Below are positions 18,750 through 28,879 of a DNA stretch of 64,000 nucleotides, piece by piece (the stretch's first letter is position 1; each line of letters opens with the position of its first letter). The notes under the pieces are model-generated. The model was given only the letters and a program-made list of their open reading frames with translations, did not search any database and was not told where the DNA came from. This stretch comes from Nitrosospira sp. 56-18 (GTDB lineage Bacteria > Pseudomonadota > Gammaproteobacteria > Burkholderiales > Nitrosomonadaceae). Location: positions 198,059-262,058 of the forward strand of contig MKVR01000014.1 of assembly GCA_001899235.1 (NCBI GenBank), in the 5' to 3' direction. The position numbers were made by a program, and so were the translations under genes.

Positions 18750-19046
18750 GATGGTTCGGCTGAAAAAAATCCACTGATGTTTCCTGCTCGCACTTCCGAC
18801 TTCTGACATTGGAAAGACCCTTCGGCCTGCCCGCCCATGAGGGAGGAGCGCAACACAATTCCGGCCAGCACGTGACTCGCGTCGACCATTCGTCCCTCGA
18901 AAAATCTTTGTAGATTACAGCCATAAACCAAAAAAAGAATGCCTGGACGCTGAACCCTGGTTTTATATGGCTCATGGCAGAGAAAGGTATCAGACAGGAG
19001 ATCCACGCTACAATTCCCCCCTTCCTTTCATTGGAATTTTCCCATC

Positions 19047-19613
19047 TTGGAAGCTTTTTTTACCTCAACCCTGCTGGTCGCCCTGGCGGAAATCGGTGAC
19101 AAGACACAGCTTCTTTCGTTTGTACTCGCCGCAAAACTGCGCCGACCCTATCCCATCATGGCTGGTATTCTTGCCGCCACGTTGCTCAATCATGCGCTCG
19201 CGGCCTGGCTCGGAACCTGGGTGGCTGACTTGATTACCGCCGAATCCCTGAGCTGGATAGTCGGACTATCATTCATCGGCTGCGGTTTGTGGGCATTGAA
19301 GCCGGACACGCTGGATGCGCAGCCTCGCGTTTTTGGCGCTGGCATTTTTGCGACCACTCTTGTGGCATTTTTTCTGGCGGAAATGGGGGACAAGACACAA
19401 TTCGCGACGGTGGCGCTGGCAGCGCACTATGACGCAATGGTACCGGTGGTGTTCGGGACGACTCTAGGCATGATGCTCGCCAACACGCCCGCGGTCTGGA
19501 TCGGACAGGCGCTGGCTGAACGGATCAACATGAAACTGGTGCGATGGCTGGCGGCGGCTTCGTTTGTGCTGATGGGCTTATGGACGCTAGCCAGCGGAGC
19601 AGCATCATATTGA
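19047..19613 (+). CDS. TMEM165/GDT1 family cation transporter
   Basis: A 188-residue membrane protein of six or seven helices formed by two related halves. Each half has the family motif ExGDKT: Glu15-Ile-Gly-Asp-Lys-Thr20 in ALAEIGDKTQLLS, and Glu112-Thr117 in LAEMGDKTQFAT. Members move Mn2+ or Ca2+ (for example Vibrio MneA exports manganese); the ion here is not determined. The start is a TTG at 19047 directly before the first motif helix, which matches the normal family N-terminus. It is monocistronic and divergent from glcF. Confidence 0.88.
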   Translation: MEAFFTSTLLVALAEIGDKTQLLSFVLAAKLRRPYPIMAGILAATLLNHALAAWLGTWVADLITAESLSWIVGLSFIGCGLWALKPDTLDAQPRVFGAGIFATTLVAFFLAEMGDKTQFATVALAAHYDAMVPVVFGTTLGMMLANTPAVWIGQALAERINMKLVRWLAAASFVLMGLWTLASGAASY

Positions 19614-19661
19614 TGCCTCTGCCAGAAGACAGGCGCCGCACCCCTATCTGTGCAACCCGAG

Positions 19662-20096
19662 TCAGCGAATTCCCTGAATGTATCGCTCGAGCTGATCGAT
19701 GATGAACTCCCGGCCCGAGATCGCGTCTTTTACCAGGTCGCCGATTGAAATGATGCCGATCACTTTATTATTTTCCAGCACCGGCAAATGGCGTACCCGC
19801 ATCTGCGTGACCAGAGCCATGCAATCTTCGCTGGTATAGTCGGGATCGACATATGCGACCTGCGTGGTCATGATTTCTTTTACCCGGATATCTTTCGCAT
19901 TCTTATCCAGCAGATACGCTTTGCGCGAAAAATCTCTTTCGGTAAGGATGCCTGCCAGTTCCCCCGCCTCAAGCACCAGCAGTGCGCCAATGTTTTTAGC
20001 AGCCATCAATTGCATCGCATCATACACGGAGTCATCCGGGCCGGTGCTTGCAACATCAAACCCTTTGCCCTGCAATAGCTGCTTTACGGTTGCCAT
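19662..20096 (-). CDS. CBS domain pair protein
   Basis: 144 residues made essentially of two tandem CBS domains, which usually bind adenine nucleotides and act as energy sensors. The first spans about residues 1-70 (ISSTGPDD-like start, ALLVLEAGELAGILTERDFSRK) and the second follows (TSEDCMALVTQMRVRHLPVL, then VIGIISIGDLVK). The ATG at 20096 (MATVKQLL) is the usual family start; a further 20 residues upstream are unconserved. No partner domain or neighbouring client gene is evident. Confidence 0.88.
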   Translation of the reverse strand: MATVKQLLQGKGFDVASTGPDDSVYDAMQLMAAKNIGALLVLEAGELAGILTERDFSRKAYLLDKNAKDIRVKEIMTTQVAYVDPDYTSEDCMALVTQMRVRHLPVLENNKVIGIISIGDLVKDAISGREFIIDQLERYIQGIR

Positions 20097-20240
20097 CGTA
20101 TGTGCCCCTCCTTGCCCTGTGTCATTTTTTCGGAAAGCAGTGATTAATGATAGCACGTCAGTGGCAGCCCAATACCTGCTCCACGCTGCCGATGCCTGCT
20201 CGCCACCAGTATCCTGAAAGCAGAATGAGATAGCATTGAA

Positions 20241-20651
20241 TCAGGCAAACCAGCGCAAAAAAGCGGCTGCAGCCAGTGCTGTCACACCTAGCGCAGCGAG
20301 CAATTTCCAGGCAACGCTGCGTTGTTCCGTGGTCCAGCCGGCGGCCTGGCGTAGATACATTATGGCAATACTAACGCCACCCGCTGCGCACATGATCTTG
20401 ATCAACAGTGCAGCGAAGGCCAGCCCGTATAAATCGGGCAGTTTTTCATAAAAATAATAGCTGACTGCACCGAAACCCACTCCGCTTAATGCTTGAGCAG
20501 TCCAGCTTAAACCGACCAGCCATGCAAACTTGCGCTGGATCGGGATGGGTTGCGCCGCTGGATATATGGCAAAAATGGCTACACCCACCACGGCAGCGGC
20601 GCCAAAATTGTGTACCAGCTGCATGATGGCATAGCTAAGGTTTTCAAACAC
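20241..20651 (-). CDS. Hypothetical four-helix membrane protein
   Basis: 136 residues with four clear membrane helices (about 13-30, 42-62, 75-98 and 113-133) and short loops. A WLVGLSWTAQALSGVGFGAVSYYFYEK-type second helix and loop is the most distinctive part. I do not recognise a family with confidence; it is reminiscent of small CopD-like or DUF-type membrane proteins. The upstream exported protein gene ends only 2 bp before it, so the two are very probably one operon, perhaps a periplasmic protein with its membrane partner. Confidence 0.7.
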   Translation of the reverse strand: MFENLSYAIMQLVHNFGAAAVVGVAIFAIYPAAQPIPIQRKFAWLVGLSWTAQALSGVGFGAVSYYFYEKLPDLYGLAFAALLIKIMCAAGGVSIAIMYLRQAAGWTTEQRSVAWKLLAALGVTALAAAAFLRWFA

Positions 20652-20653
20652 AA

Positions 20654-21007
20654 TTATGTGGCCGGCCCCACGCTGACGTTAATGCATTTTTGTGCACCGA
20701 TCGGGGTATGCGCCTTATTGACCACCTTGATGCATATTTCGTGCTCACCCGACGAGAGTTTCCCCAATGCGTGCTTACCTTTTAATCCACGCAACGTCAC
20801 CGCTTCATTTTTGTCTACGTAAAGGTGCGTATGATCGCCTTTATCTCCGAGACTCACATCGTAATCGATGTTGATATCTTCCTTAGGATTGAATTTGGTG
20901 CCATTCACAGGGGATGAGATCGCGACTGAGGCATCGGCGGCAAGTGCGCCCGGGACATAGCAGCTAAAAACAAGAGAAACTGCCAGGACATGTGATATCC
21001 GCATCAT
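20654..21007 (-). CDS. Small exported protein, beta-sandwich-like
   Basis: 117 residues with a typical signal peptide ending near GALAADA (residue 23). The mature 94 residues are rich in beta-strand pattern: ISSPVNGTKFNPKEDINIDYDV, then GDHTHLYVDKNEAV and EHEICIKVVNKAHTPIG. The HTHLYVD segment recalls DUF4399-type periplasmic domains, but I cannot assign it. Two Cys (EICIK and QKCIN) could form a disulfide. A strong ribosome binding site GGAGGAGAACA precedes the ATG at 21007. It is followed 2 bp later by the membrane protein. Confidence 0.72.
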   Translation of the reverse strand: MMRISHVLAVSLVFSCYVPGALAADASVAISSPVNGTKFNPKEDINIDYDVSLGDKGDHTHLYVDKNEAVTLRGLKGKHALGKLSSGEHEICIKVVNKAHTPIGAQKCINVSVGPAT

Positions 21008-21437
21008 TGTTCTCCTCCAGATAGTGAATTTGAATGATTGTAAGAAAAAGGATGAAATCGGTAAATTCAGTTCAATTACAAAAAAACAGGTCGATAGACT
21101 TCATGCAAACCCTACACCTTGAATTTTGCCTTCAAAGCATTGCTTTTTCATTATTACCCTACCCCTCTCGAAAAGTAAAATATTCTCCTTAATCCATCAT
21201 CACGCCTTCCCGCAAGGGACGCCAGAAATCCGATTTGTTATAGTGTGCTTCCGTCTGAATGTTGGCCGGTGAGATATCGGCTGCTGTAAAGCAAAGCTGC
21301 CGTTCAGATCGTTATTCCGCTACGCGAGCGGACTAAATTTAGATTCAGCGCGCAATCGCATATGACAACTGATGGGCCACCAGGGCCGCAATCCCCCATC
21401 GGCTTCGTTCCCAATCCGCTTAAACAGTGGCACGCAC
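21008..21437. other. 430 bp without a recognisable gene
   Basis: Holds the ribosome binding site of the exported protein (GGAGGAG, minus strand, just right of 21007) and an AT-rich stretch at 21040-21190 that may include its promoter. The remainder, up to the MidA-like gene end, shows no conserved frame, hairpin with T-run or repeat that I could support. Confidence 0.5.
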
Positions 21438-22622
21438 CTATAGCAAACGGCTCTTGTCGCCACTGGTAAACCCGAGGAGCGGAGTGCGCATGCTTCTGCC
21501 GAAAGCGATGGTTTTGAATAATTCTCCCATTTCGGCGGGACTCACCAGTTTTTGCAGCTGATTCGCCAGCGGGAGGTAATCCCGGGGATTTTCGGGAGGA
21601 ATCTGCGCCAGAATGTCGGTTATGCCGCAATTGATGAGGAAATGCGCCTGAGTGTTATAACCGAGCAGGACGAGGCCAGCACTCGTACCCGCATTTGCGA
21701 TAGCACTGAAATCGACATGAGCGGTAATATCCTGCAGGCCTGGAAGATAAAACGGATCATCATGGGCATGATGGCGATAGTGGCACATCAGCGTTCCGCG
21801 GCTGCGCTGGGGGTGATAATACTCGCCCCTTCCAAAACCGTAATCGATGAGCAGTATCGCGCCTTTTTGTAAAATGGGCGCGAGGCCACGAATGAAATGG
21901 CATGCGGAAAGGTTGATGTCGCTGATATACCCGGCACCTTCGCCAGCCTCGACCAGGGGTCTCAGCTCTTTTGCAGCAGCCAATAGTTCTCCCTCTTCGA
22001 GAGGATGCTCCATCCATTGAAACTCGCCATCCCGGCATATGATGCCACGCTCGAACAGGCCGGTTTCGCGCCAGGCAACCAAGTGCACCGGCATAGCATC
22101 GAGCACTTCATTGGCGAGCATCAATCCCTTGAACTCGCTCGGAAGGCGTTCCAGCCAGACGACGCGAGGCAACAGATGCGGCGCATGCTCTTCCAGCAAA
22201 CGCCGCTGCCTTTGCCGCAGCTCCGCGCTCACTTCAAGAATGAAATAGCGCGCCGGCAGGCTTCCCAGCTTTTCCAGCTCAAGCAGCAGATCGAGCGCCA
22301 GTTTGGCCGTGCCTGCGCCGAACTCCAGAATATCCGCTTCTTCATTGATAAGACGAAGTACCTGGGCCGCCTGCCGGGCCAAGGTTCGACCGAACAGCGA
22401 GGAAATTTCCGGGGCGGTGACAAAATCTCCCGCTTGCCCGAACTTCGCCGCGCCGCCGCTGTAGTACCCCATGCCGGGTACGTATAACGCCAGTTGCATG
22501 TAATGCGCGAAGGAAATCCAGCCGCCCGCGGCGGCAATTTCCGCCTGGATCAGCCTTTGGAGGGCGCGGCTATGGCCGAGAGCCGCTTGACCCGGCTCAG
22601 GTAGTGGCGGGAGTTTGCGCAT
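21438..22622 (-). CDS. SAM-dependent methyltransferase, MidA/NDUFAF7 family
   Basis: 394 residues. The family start is clear: ISFAHYMQLALYVPGMGYYSGG, then KFGQAGDFVTAPEISSLFG, leading into the methyltransferase site ILEFGAGTAKLALDLL. Later blocks are YFILEVSAELRQRQR, LMLANEVLDAMPV and the ILLIDYGFGRGEYYH segment. The mitochondrial relative methylates an arginine of complex I; bacterial substrates are not known. It is divergent from the pteridine reductase gene, with only 54 bp between the two starts, so they share a control region. Confidence 0.9.
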   Translation of the reverse strand: MRKLPPLPEPGQAALGHSRALQRLIQAEIAAAGGWISFAHYMQLALYVPGMGYYSGGAAKFGQAGDFVTAPEISSLFGRTLARQAAQVLRLINEEADILEFGAGTAKLALDLLLELEKLGSLPARYFILEVSAELRQRQRRLLEEHAPHLLPRVVWLERLPSEFKGLMLANEVLDAMPVHLVAWRETGLFERGIICRDGEFQWMEHPLEEGELLAAAKELRPLVEAGEGAGYISDINLSACHFIRGLAPILQKGAILLIDYGFGRGEYYHPQRSRGTLMCHYRHHAHDDPFYLPGLQDITAHVDFSAIANAGTSAGLVLLGYNTQAHFLINCGITDILAQIPPENPRDYLPLANQLQKLVSPAEMGELFKTIAFGRSMRTPLLGFTSGDKSRLL

Positions 22623-22676
22623 GGCGCTATGCTACCCGTAAGTGATGGAGGACGCGCAAGTGTAGAGGAGATAACG

Positions 22677-23420
22677 ATGCAAGGGAAAGCGATACTCGTT
22701 ACGGGCGGCGCCAGGCGCTTGGGTGCGGCTATCTGCCGCGAATTGCATGCGCGCGGCGCCAGCCTGATCGTGCACTACCGAAGCTCCGGCCAGAATGCAC
22801 AGGCCCTGCAGGGGGAGCTTAACCGGCTTCGTCCCGGTTCGGTAGCCCTGGTCCACGCTGACCTGCTCGATATCAGCCGGCTGCCCGGCCTGATCGAAGA
22901 GTCGGCAAGCCATTTCGGAAAGCTCGACGCGCTTGTCAATAATGCTTCCAGCTTTTTCCCCACGCCCCTAGGGGAAATTACCGAAACAATATGGAATGAC
23001 CTTATCGGCAGCAACCTGAAGGCTCCCCTGTTTCTTTCTCAAGCCGCTGCGCCGCTGCTGAGGAAGCAGCAGGGCTGCATCGTGAATATCGTCGACATTC
23101 ATTCTGAGTGGCCGTTAAAAGGATATGCCGTATATACCGCCGGAAAGGGAGGTCTCGCAGCGCTTACGAGATCACTGGCGCTGGAACTGGGGCCGGACAT
23201 TCGTGTGAACGGCGTTTCTCCAGGCCCGATCCTGTGGCCTGAAGACGGCGAGTGGAAGGAGGAAGCAGCACGCCGGCATATCATCGAGAGGACTATCCTG
23301 AAACGCACGGGCGAACCCGAAGATATCGCCAAAACCGTGTTGTTCCTTATCGCCCATGCTCCCTATGTCACCGGACAGATCATCAATGTAGATGGCGGGC
23401 GCAGCATTAATTTATCCTAA
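22677..23420 (+). CDS. Pteridine reductase (short-chain dehydrogenase)
   Basis: 247-residue classical short-chain dehydrogenase. The NADPH-binding motif is TGGARRLGAA near residue 9, with an Arg-rich loop that is characteristic of pteridine reductase/FolM-type enzymes and differs from the usual TGxxxGxG. NNASSFFPTPLGEI, the catalytic Tyr/Lys in YAVYTAGKGGLAAL and NGVSPGPILWPE complete the pattern. It likely reduces dihydrobiopterin or dihydrofolate-type pterins. The ATG at 22677 has GAGGAG seven bases upstream. The stop codon TAA lies within the terminal inverted repeat of repeat B copy B6 (23414-23487). Confidence 0.88.
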   Translation: MQGKAILVTGGARRLGAAICRELHARGASLIVHYRSSGQNAQALQGELNRLRPGSVALVHADLLDISRLPGLIEESASHFGKLDALVNNASSFFPTPLGEITETIWNDLIGSNLKAPLFLSQAAAPLLRKQQGCIVNIVDIHSEWPLKGYAVYTAGKGGLAALTRSLALELGPDIRVNGVSPGPILWPEDGEWKEEAARRHIIERTILKRTGEPEDIAKTVLFLIAHAPYVTGQIINVDGGRSINLS

Positions 23421-23487
23421 ATTCCCCTTTGTAGCGAACTCTCTATGGATCATAGGAATAAAAAAATGGCAGACTGCTGGATTTGGA
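23414..23487. repeat. Repeat B, internally deleted copy B6
   Basis: Begins ATCCTAAATTCCCC and continues GTAGCGAACTCTCTAT, the mirror of the right half of other copies (GAGTTCGCTACAA...GGATTTAGGAT). It then jumps to GGATCATAGG and ends with CTGCTGGATTTGGAA, similar to the other terminal repeat. About 50 bp of the core are missing. The left part overlaps the last two codons and the stop of the pteridine reductase. Confidence 0.5.
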
Positions 23488-23758
23488 ACTGTAGCAGGGC
23501 CAGATTATGCGAATACCTTTCCCATGAAACGATATTCACATCCACGGTGAATTGCTGTCCTCATATATCTACAAACCTACAGCAAATATTGCCTGTTATC
23601 TGTTATGTATGTCAACGAACAGATATTAAAGAGGATGGCAGATAAGCTGATAACGAGTCTGCGCAATTTCCATCTGCATAGGCAGGTCATTCAAGAGCCC
23701 CCGACTGGACTGATAGATTCGATTTTTATGATAAGCCCTAACTGATAACGGAGGAGTC
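23488..23758. other. 271 bp non-coding stretch before a lipoprotein gene
   Basis: AT-rich sequence without a supported gene. It should hold the promoter of the lipoprotein gene that follows; GATAACGGAGGAG is its ribosome binding site (about 23744-23756). No further repeat was recognised. Confidence 0.45.
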
Positions 23759-24142
23759 ATGAAACAACGGCTTTTATCCTTTACAGCAATAGCTTCGCTC
23801 ATAACACTGTATTCATGTGGGGGTACGCCGCTGAGAGTTCCGTCGCTGTCGGCATCTCCGGCCAGACCAGCGCTGCAAACCGACGGAGCGATTATGTTGA
23901 ACGGCGGCAATCTCCTCACGAACCATCAGTATGGCGTAGGAATCTTTACAGGCGGCTCACCGGTCAAAATTGGCGAGGTTACGACAGACAACACAGGAGC
24001 TATCAATAACGTGAAGCTCGAATATACCTGCCGGACGCTTTTCGTCGGCAGGATAAACGTGGAAGTCTATGAACTGCAGCCTGACAGAAGTCTTGGCGCG
24101 GGGATCGTGCAAGCACAGACTAGCGGCGATACGTGCTTCTGA
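23759..24142 (+). CDS. Small lipoprotein of unknown function
   Basis: 127 residues. The signal peptide ends in a lipobox-like LYSC with Cys20, followed by GGTPLRVPSLSAS. The mature domain is probably a small beta-rich fold: MLNGGNLLTNHQYGVGIFTGG, VKIGEVTTDNTGAI and TLFVGRINVEVYEL. I do not recognise the family. GGAGGAG is six bases before the ATG. It points away from its neighbours and ends 32 bp before the convergent gatB stop. Confidence 0.72.
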   Translation: MKQRLLSFTAIASLITLYSCGGTPLRVPSLSASPARPALQTDGAIMLNGGNLLTNHQYGVGIFTGGSPVKIGEVTTDNTGAINNVKLEYTCRTLFVGRINVEVYELQPDRSLGAGIVQAQTSGDTCF

Positions 24143-24174
24143 TCTTCAAACCGGAGGGATGGATTGTCATTTAC

Positions 24175-25674
24175 TTACTCCGTCAGTTTTTTCTTCAAGA
24201 TCTCATTTACCTGTGCCGGGTTGGCCTTGCCTTTGGCAGCTTTCATCACCTGACCGACCAGGGCGTTGAACGCTTTTTCCTTGCCAGCCCTGAACTCATC
24301 CACCGATCTGGAATTTTCGGCAATAACCCTGGTTATCAGCTTTTCCAGTTCACCCGAATCCGAGATCTGTTTCAGCCCCTGGGATTCGATGATTTCGTCA
24401 GCCAGATTTTCAACGCCCCGTTGGCTTCTGCTGCCCGCTCCTGATGCCGGCTCACTCGCTTTCGCCCACATTTGCCTGAATACTTCCTTGGCAATTTTTC
24501 CCGATATAGTTCCATCCTTGATACGGACCAGAAGCTGCGCAAGCTGTGCCGGCGAAAGCGGGCACTCGCCGAAACTTTTCCCTTCGTCGTTGAGATAGCC
24601 AAAAATCTCGCCGGTCACCCAGTTGGCGCAAAGCTTCGGGTCGGAAGGAAGCTGGCTCACAACCATTTCGTAATACTCGGCGGTCTCCCGATCGGTGGTC
24701 AGGTTCGCCGCGTCATAGCCGGAAAGTCCATAGTCTCGCTCGAGCCGCACCCGCATGTCTTGCGGCAGCTCGGGCATCGCACTCTTCAATTCGGCGACCC
24801 AGCTCTGCGAGATTTCGAGGGGCAGCAAATCGGGATCGGGGAAGTAGCGGTAATCCTGTGCATCTTCCTTGCTGCGCATGGCGCGGGTTTCATCCCGTTC
24901 GGGATCATAGAGGCGAGTTTGCTGCTGGACGGTTCCCCCGTCCTCGAGGAGCTCGATCTGCCGCCTTGCTTCATAATCGATGGCCTTTTCGAGAAAGCGG
25001 AACGAGTTCAGGTTTTTTATTTCGCAGCGCGTGCCAAGCCTGTCGGAGCCGCGGGGACGCACGGAAACGTTGGCGTCGCAACGGAACGAGCCCTCCTGCA
25101 TGTTTCCATCGCAAATGCCGATCCAGCGTACCAGCGAGTGCAATGTTTTCGCGTAAGCCACCGCCTCCGTGCTGCTGCGCATGTCTGGTTCCGACACGAT
25201 CTCGAGCAGGGGCGTGCCAGCCCGGTTCAGGTCGATGCCAGTCATTCCATGAAAATCTTCGTGCAACGACTTTCCCGCATCTTCCTCCAGATGCGCCCGC
25301 ACAAGGCGCACCACTTTTTCGCCTCCATCGGCTCCGCTGGCTCCCGGAACCCGAATCCTGATGCTGCCGCCTTCGACCACCGGCGTCTCATACTGGCTGA
25401 TCTGATAACCCTTGGGTAAATCGGGATAAAAATAATTCTTCCGCGCAAAAATCGAAGGGGAATTGATTTTGCCGCCCACCGCCAGGCCCAGCTTGACGGC
25501 GCGTTCGACCGCTCCATGGTTCAGTACCGGCAATACACCCGGCAGGGCAAGATCCACCGTGCACGCCTGCGCATTGGGGGACGCACCATAGGCGGTCGAT
25601 GCGCCGGAGAATATTTTCGATCGCGTCGAGAGCTGGGCATGCACCTCGAGCCCGATTACCGTTTCCCACTGCAT
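24175..25674 (-). CDS. gatB: Aspartyl/glutamyl-tRNA amidotransferase subunit B
   Basis: Kinase/tRNA-binding subunit of the GatCAB amidotransferase that converts Glu-tRNA(Gln) or Asp-tRNA(Asn) to the amide form. 499 residues from the ATG at 25674, in the family's usual size. It opens with [13 protein letters not shown], contains the GatB cradle motifs [35 protein letters not shown] and [10 protein letters not shown], and ends in a YqeY-like tail domain with [26 protein letters not shown] is a good ribosome binding site for this ATG; a TTG five codons upstream (25689) is less likely. Confidence 0.97.
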   Translation of the reverse strand: MQWETVIGLEVHAQLSTRSKIFSGASTAYGASPNAQACTVDLALPGVLPVLNHGAVERAVKLGLAVGGKINSPSIFARKNYFYPDLPKGYQISQYETPVVEGGSIRIRVPGASGADGGEKVVRLVRAHLEEDAGKSLHEDFHGMTGIDLNRAGTPLLEIVSEPDMRSSTEAVAYAKTLHSLVRWIGICDGNMQEGSFRCDANVSVRPRGSDRLGTRCEIKNLNSFRFLEKAIDYEARRQIELLEDGGTVQQQTRLYDPERDETRAMRSKEDAQDYRYFPDPDLLPLEISQSWVAELKSAMPELPQDMRVRLERDYGLSGYDAANLTTDRETAEYYEMVVSQLPSDPKLCANWVTGEIFGYLNDEGKSFGECPLSPAQLAQLLVRIKDGTISGKIAKEVFRQMWAKASEPASGAGSRSQRGVENLADEIIESQGLKQISDSGELEKLITRVIAENSRSVDEFRAGKEKAFNALVGQVMKAAKGKANPAQVNEILKKKLTE

Positions 25675-25773
25675 TTGGATTCCCTTCAAACTTTACCCGG
25701 TGCTCCGGGGAAAAAACGTGCATCGATGCCTGCAAGGGCCGGGGGCCGGCGGAAGTGCGGCGCGAATTCCGGA

Positions 25774-27228
25774 TCAGGCCGGGATGGGCGTGCGCATATG
25801 CCAATCCGTTACCAGCTGATACTGGTGCGCCGCGTTCAGCATCCGAGCCTCCGCAAAATAGTTTCCGACGAGATGCAGTCCTACCGGCCTGTTCTTGTAT
25901 CCAAACCCGACAGGGATGGACATGCCGGGCAATCCGGCAAGATTGACGGCAATCGTGTAAGCATCCGACAGATACATCTGTACCGGATCGCTGCTTTTCT
26001 CGCCGAGATCGAAAGCCACCGTGGGAGAGGTTGGTCCCATGATGATATCGCACCGGGCGAACGCCTCGGTAAAATCCTGCGCAATGAGGCGGCGCAGTTT
26101 CTGTGCCTGGATGTAATACGCGTCGTAGTAGCCATGCGACAACACATAAGTGCCGATGAGTATGCGGCGCTTCACCTCCGCGCCAAAACCCTGGGCACGG
26201 CTTTTCCGGTACATGTCATTGAGATCGGCATAATCCGGAGCGCGGTAGCCATACCGGACCCCGTCGAAGCGGGAAAGATTGCTCGATGCCTCCGCAGGAG
26301 CCAGCACGTAATAAACCGGAACGGACAGTTTTGTAGTGGGAAGGGATACCTCCACCGTCTTTGCCCCCAGCTTGCGATATTCCGCCAGCGCGTCATCCAC
26401 GGCACGCGCTACGTCATCATTTATTTCCTTGACGAAATATTCTCTTGGCAGGCCGATGCGCAAGCCCTCCAGCGGCTTCTCGAGAATACGGGTATAGTCT
26501 TCCGGTTCACGCTGTAAACTGGTCGAATCACGCGCATCGAACCCGGCCATGACGTTGAGCATCAATGCCAGGTCTTCCGCCGACTTGGCCATGGGCCCAC
26601 CCTGATCCAGGCTGGAAGCAAAGGCAATCATGCCATAACGTGAAACCCGGCCATAGGTAGGCTTGAGTCCCGAAATGCCGCATAGCGCGGCGGGTTGGCG
26701 AATGGAACCGCCGGTGTCGGTGCCCGTTGCGCCAGGGGCCATCCGCGCTGCAACCGCGCAGGCTGAGCCGCCCGAGCTCCCGCCGGGCACGGCTGCCGTG
26801 TCCCACGGATTTTTAACAGGACCATAAAAAGACGTCTCATTGCTCGACCCCATGGCGAATTCATCCATGTTGGTCTTGCCGATGGTTACCGCACCCGCCG
26901 CATTGAACCGTTCGATCACATCGGCGTCATAGGGAGAAATGAAGTTTGCCAGCATCCTCGATCCACAGGTCGTGCGCCATCCCTTGGTGCAAAAGATGTC
27001 CTTTTGCGCGACAGGAATGCCTGTGAGCGGAGTCGCCCGGCCGGCTGCGATAGCGGCATCTGCGGAACGGGCCTGGGTCAGGCTCGCCTCCTCGTCGAGT
27101 GTGATAAAAGCGTTGTATTCGGAATTCAGCGAGCGCGCACGCTGGAGAAATTCACCCGTCAATTCGGCGCTGGAAATTTTTTTTGATGCGAGCAGCGCGG
27201 AAAGCTGCCTGAGGCTGAAATTCAACAT
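25774..27228 (-). CDS. gatA: Aspartyl/glutamyl-tRNA amidotransferase subunit A
   Basis: Amidase subunit of GatCAB that releases ammonia from glutamine and amidates the mischarged tRNA. It is 484 residues, and the Ser-cis-Ser-Lys triad of amidase-signature enzymes is visible: Lys76 in PVAQKD, the Ser pair in GGSSGGSA (Ser151-Ser152) and Ser175 in [12 protein letters not shown]. The ATG at 27228 begins [13 protein letters not shown], the normal family start. The gap to gatC is 59 bp and that to gatB 99 bp; the three lie in the usual gatC-gatA-gatB order and presumably form one operon. The presence of GatCAB implies an indirect route for at least one of the tRNA pairs. Confidence 0.97.
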   Translation of the reverse strand: MLNFSLRQLSALLASKKISSAELTGEFLQRARSLNSEYNAFITLDEEASLTQARSADAAIAAGRATPLTGIPVAQKDIFCTKGWRTTCGSRMLANFISPYDADVIERFNAAGAVTIGKTNMDEFAMGSSNETSFYGPVKNPWDTAAVPGGSSGGSACAVAARMAPGATGTDTGGSIRQPAALCGISGLKPTYGRVSRYGMIAFASSLDQGGPMAKSAEDLALMLNVMAGFDARDSTSLQREPEDYTRILEKPLEGLRIGLPREYFVKEINDDVARAVDDALAEYRKLGAKTVEVSLPTTKLSVPVYYVLAPAEASSNLSRFDGVRYGYRAPDYADLNDMYRKSRAQGFGAEVKRRILIGTYVLSHGYYDAYYIQAQKLRRLIAQDFTEAFARCDIIMGPTSPTVAFDLGEKSSDPVQMYLSDAYTIAVNLAGLPGMSIPVGFGYKNRPVGLHLVGNYFAEARMLNAAHQYQLVTDWHMRTPIPA

Positions 27229-27287
27229 GGGATTTGTGGAACAGGACTCGTTAAGGGGCGAAGATAATTCGAGGGCCGCATATGCGG

Positions 27288-27575
27288 TTACTCGATAACT
27301 TTCGGCACCAGATAAAGCCCCATTTCCACCTGCGGAGCAATCGACTGGAACAATTCATGCTGATCCATCTCGGTTACCGCATCTTCCCGCAGGCGCTGCC
27401 TGACATCCTGCGAGTGGGACATGGGCGACACCGCTGAGGTATCCACTGCCTGCATCTGCTCGATCAAGCTGAAGATGTCCGTCAACTGAGCGAGAATGGC
27501 GCTTCCCTCCTCCTCAACAACTTCAATGCGGGCAAGATTTGCAATGCGTTTCACCTCGTCCAAAGACAGCGACAT
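27288..27575 (-). CDS. gatC: Aspartyl/glutamyl-tRNA amidotransferase subunit C
   Basis: Small stabilising subunit of GatCAB, 95 residues. Typical features are [19 protein letters not shown] at the N-terminus, the [16 protein letters not shown] segment and the C-terminal [15 protein letters not shown]. It is first in the operon. TTTGGAGGATGA lies directly before the ATG, and the divergent space to mreB (118 bp) has a TATGAT hexamer oriented for gatC. Confidence 0.96.
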   Translation of the reverse strand: MSLSLDEVKRIANLARIEVVEEEGSAILAQLTDIFSLIEQMQAVDTSAVSPMSHSQDVRQRLREDAVTEMDQHELFQSIAPQVEMGLYLVPKVIE

Positions 27576-27639
27576 TCATCCTCCAAAGGCTTATAACCCT
27601 TATATTCAAATAGCTAATAGAGTATCATAGCCGACCTGA

Positions 27640-28750
<1,111 letters not shown>

Positions 28751-28752
<2 letters not shown>

Positions 28753-28829
28753 GGCCTGTTAACAATGCGGGCGGGAAACAGGGGTTAACAGGCCCTGGAC
28801 CGCACGCCTGACAGGCATCATTCGGCCGG
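28751..28829. repeat. Dispersed repeat C, copy 2, with a 13 bp inverted repeat
   Basis: AGGGCCTGTTAAC (28751-28763) and its inverse GTTAACAGGCCCT (28784-28796) are perfect arms around a 20-base loop. The right arm plus flanking ACAGGCATC is shared with 6627-6671. There is no T-run, so it is not a standard intrinsic terminator. It starts inside the mreB stop codon. Confidence 0.65.
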
Positions 28830-28879
28830 CCTTCTTTGTGTTGAATTCCGGATAGGGTACATTCAAACACCCAAATTTG

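Noticed and set aside
24472-25419. 315-codon open frame on the plus strand
   Set aside because: Shadow of gatB, which is complete.
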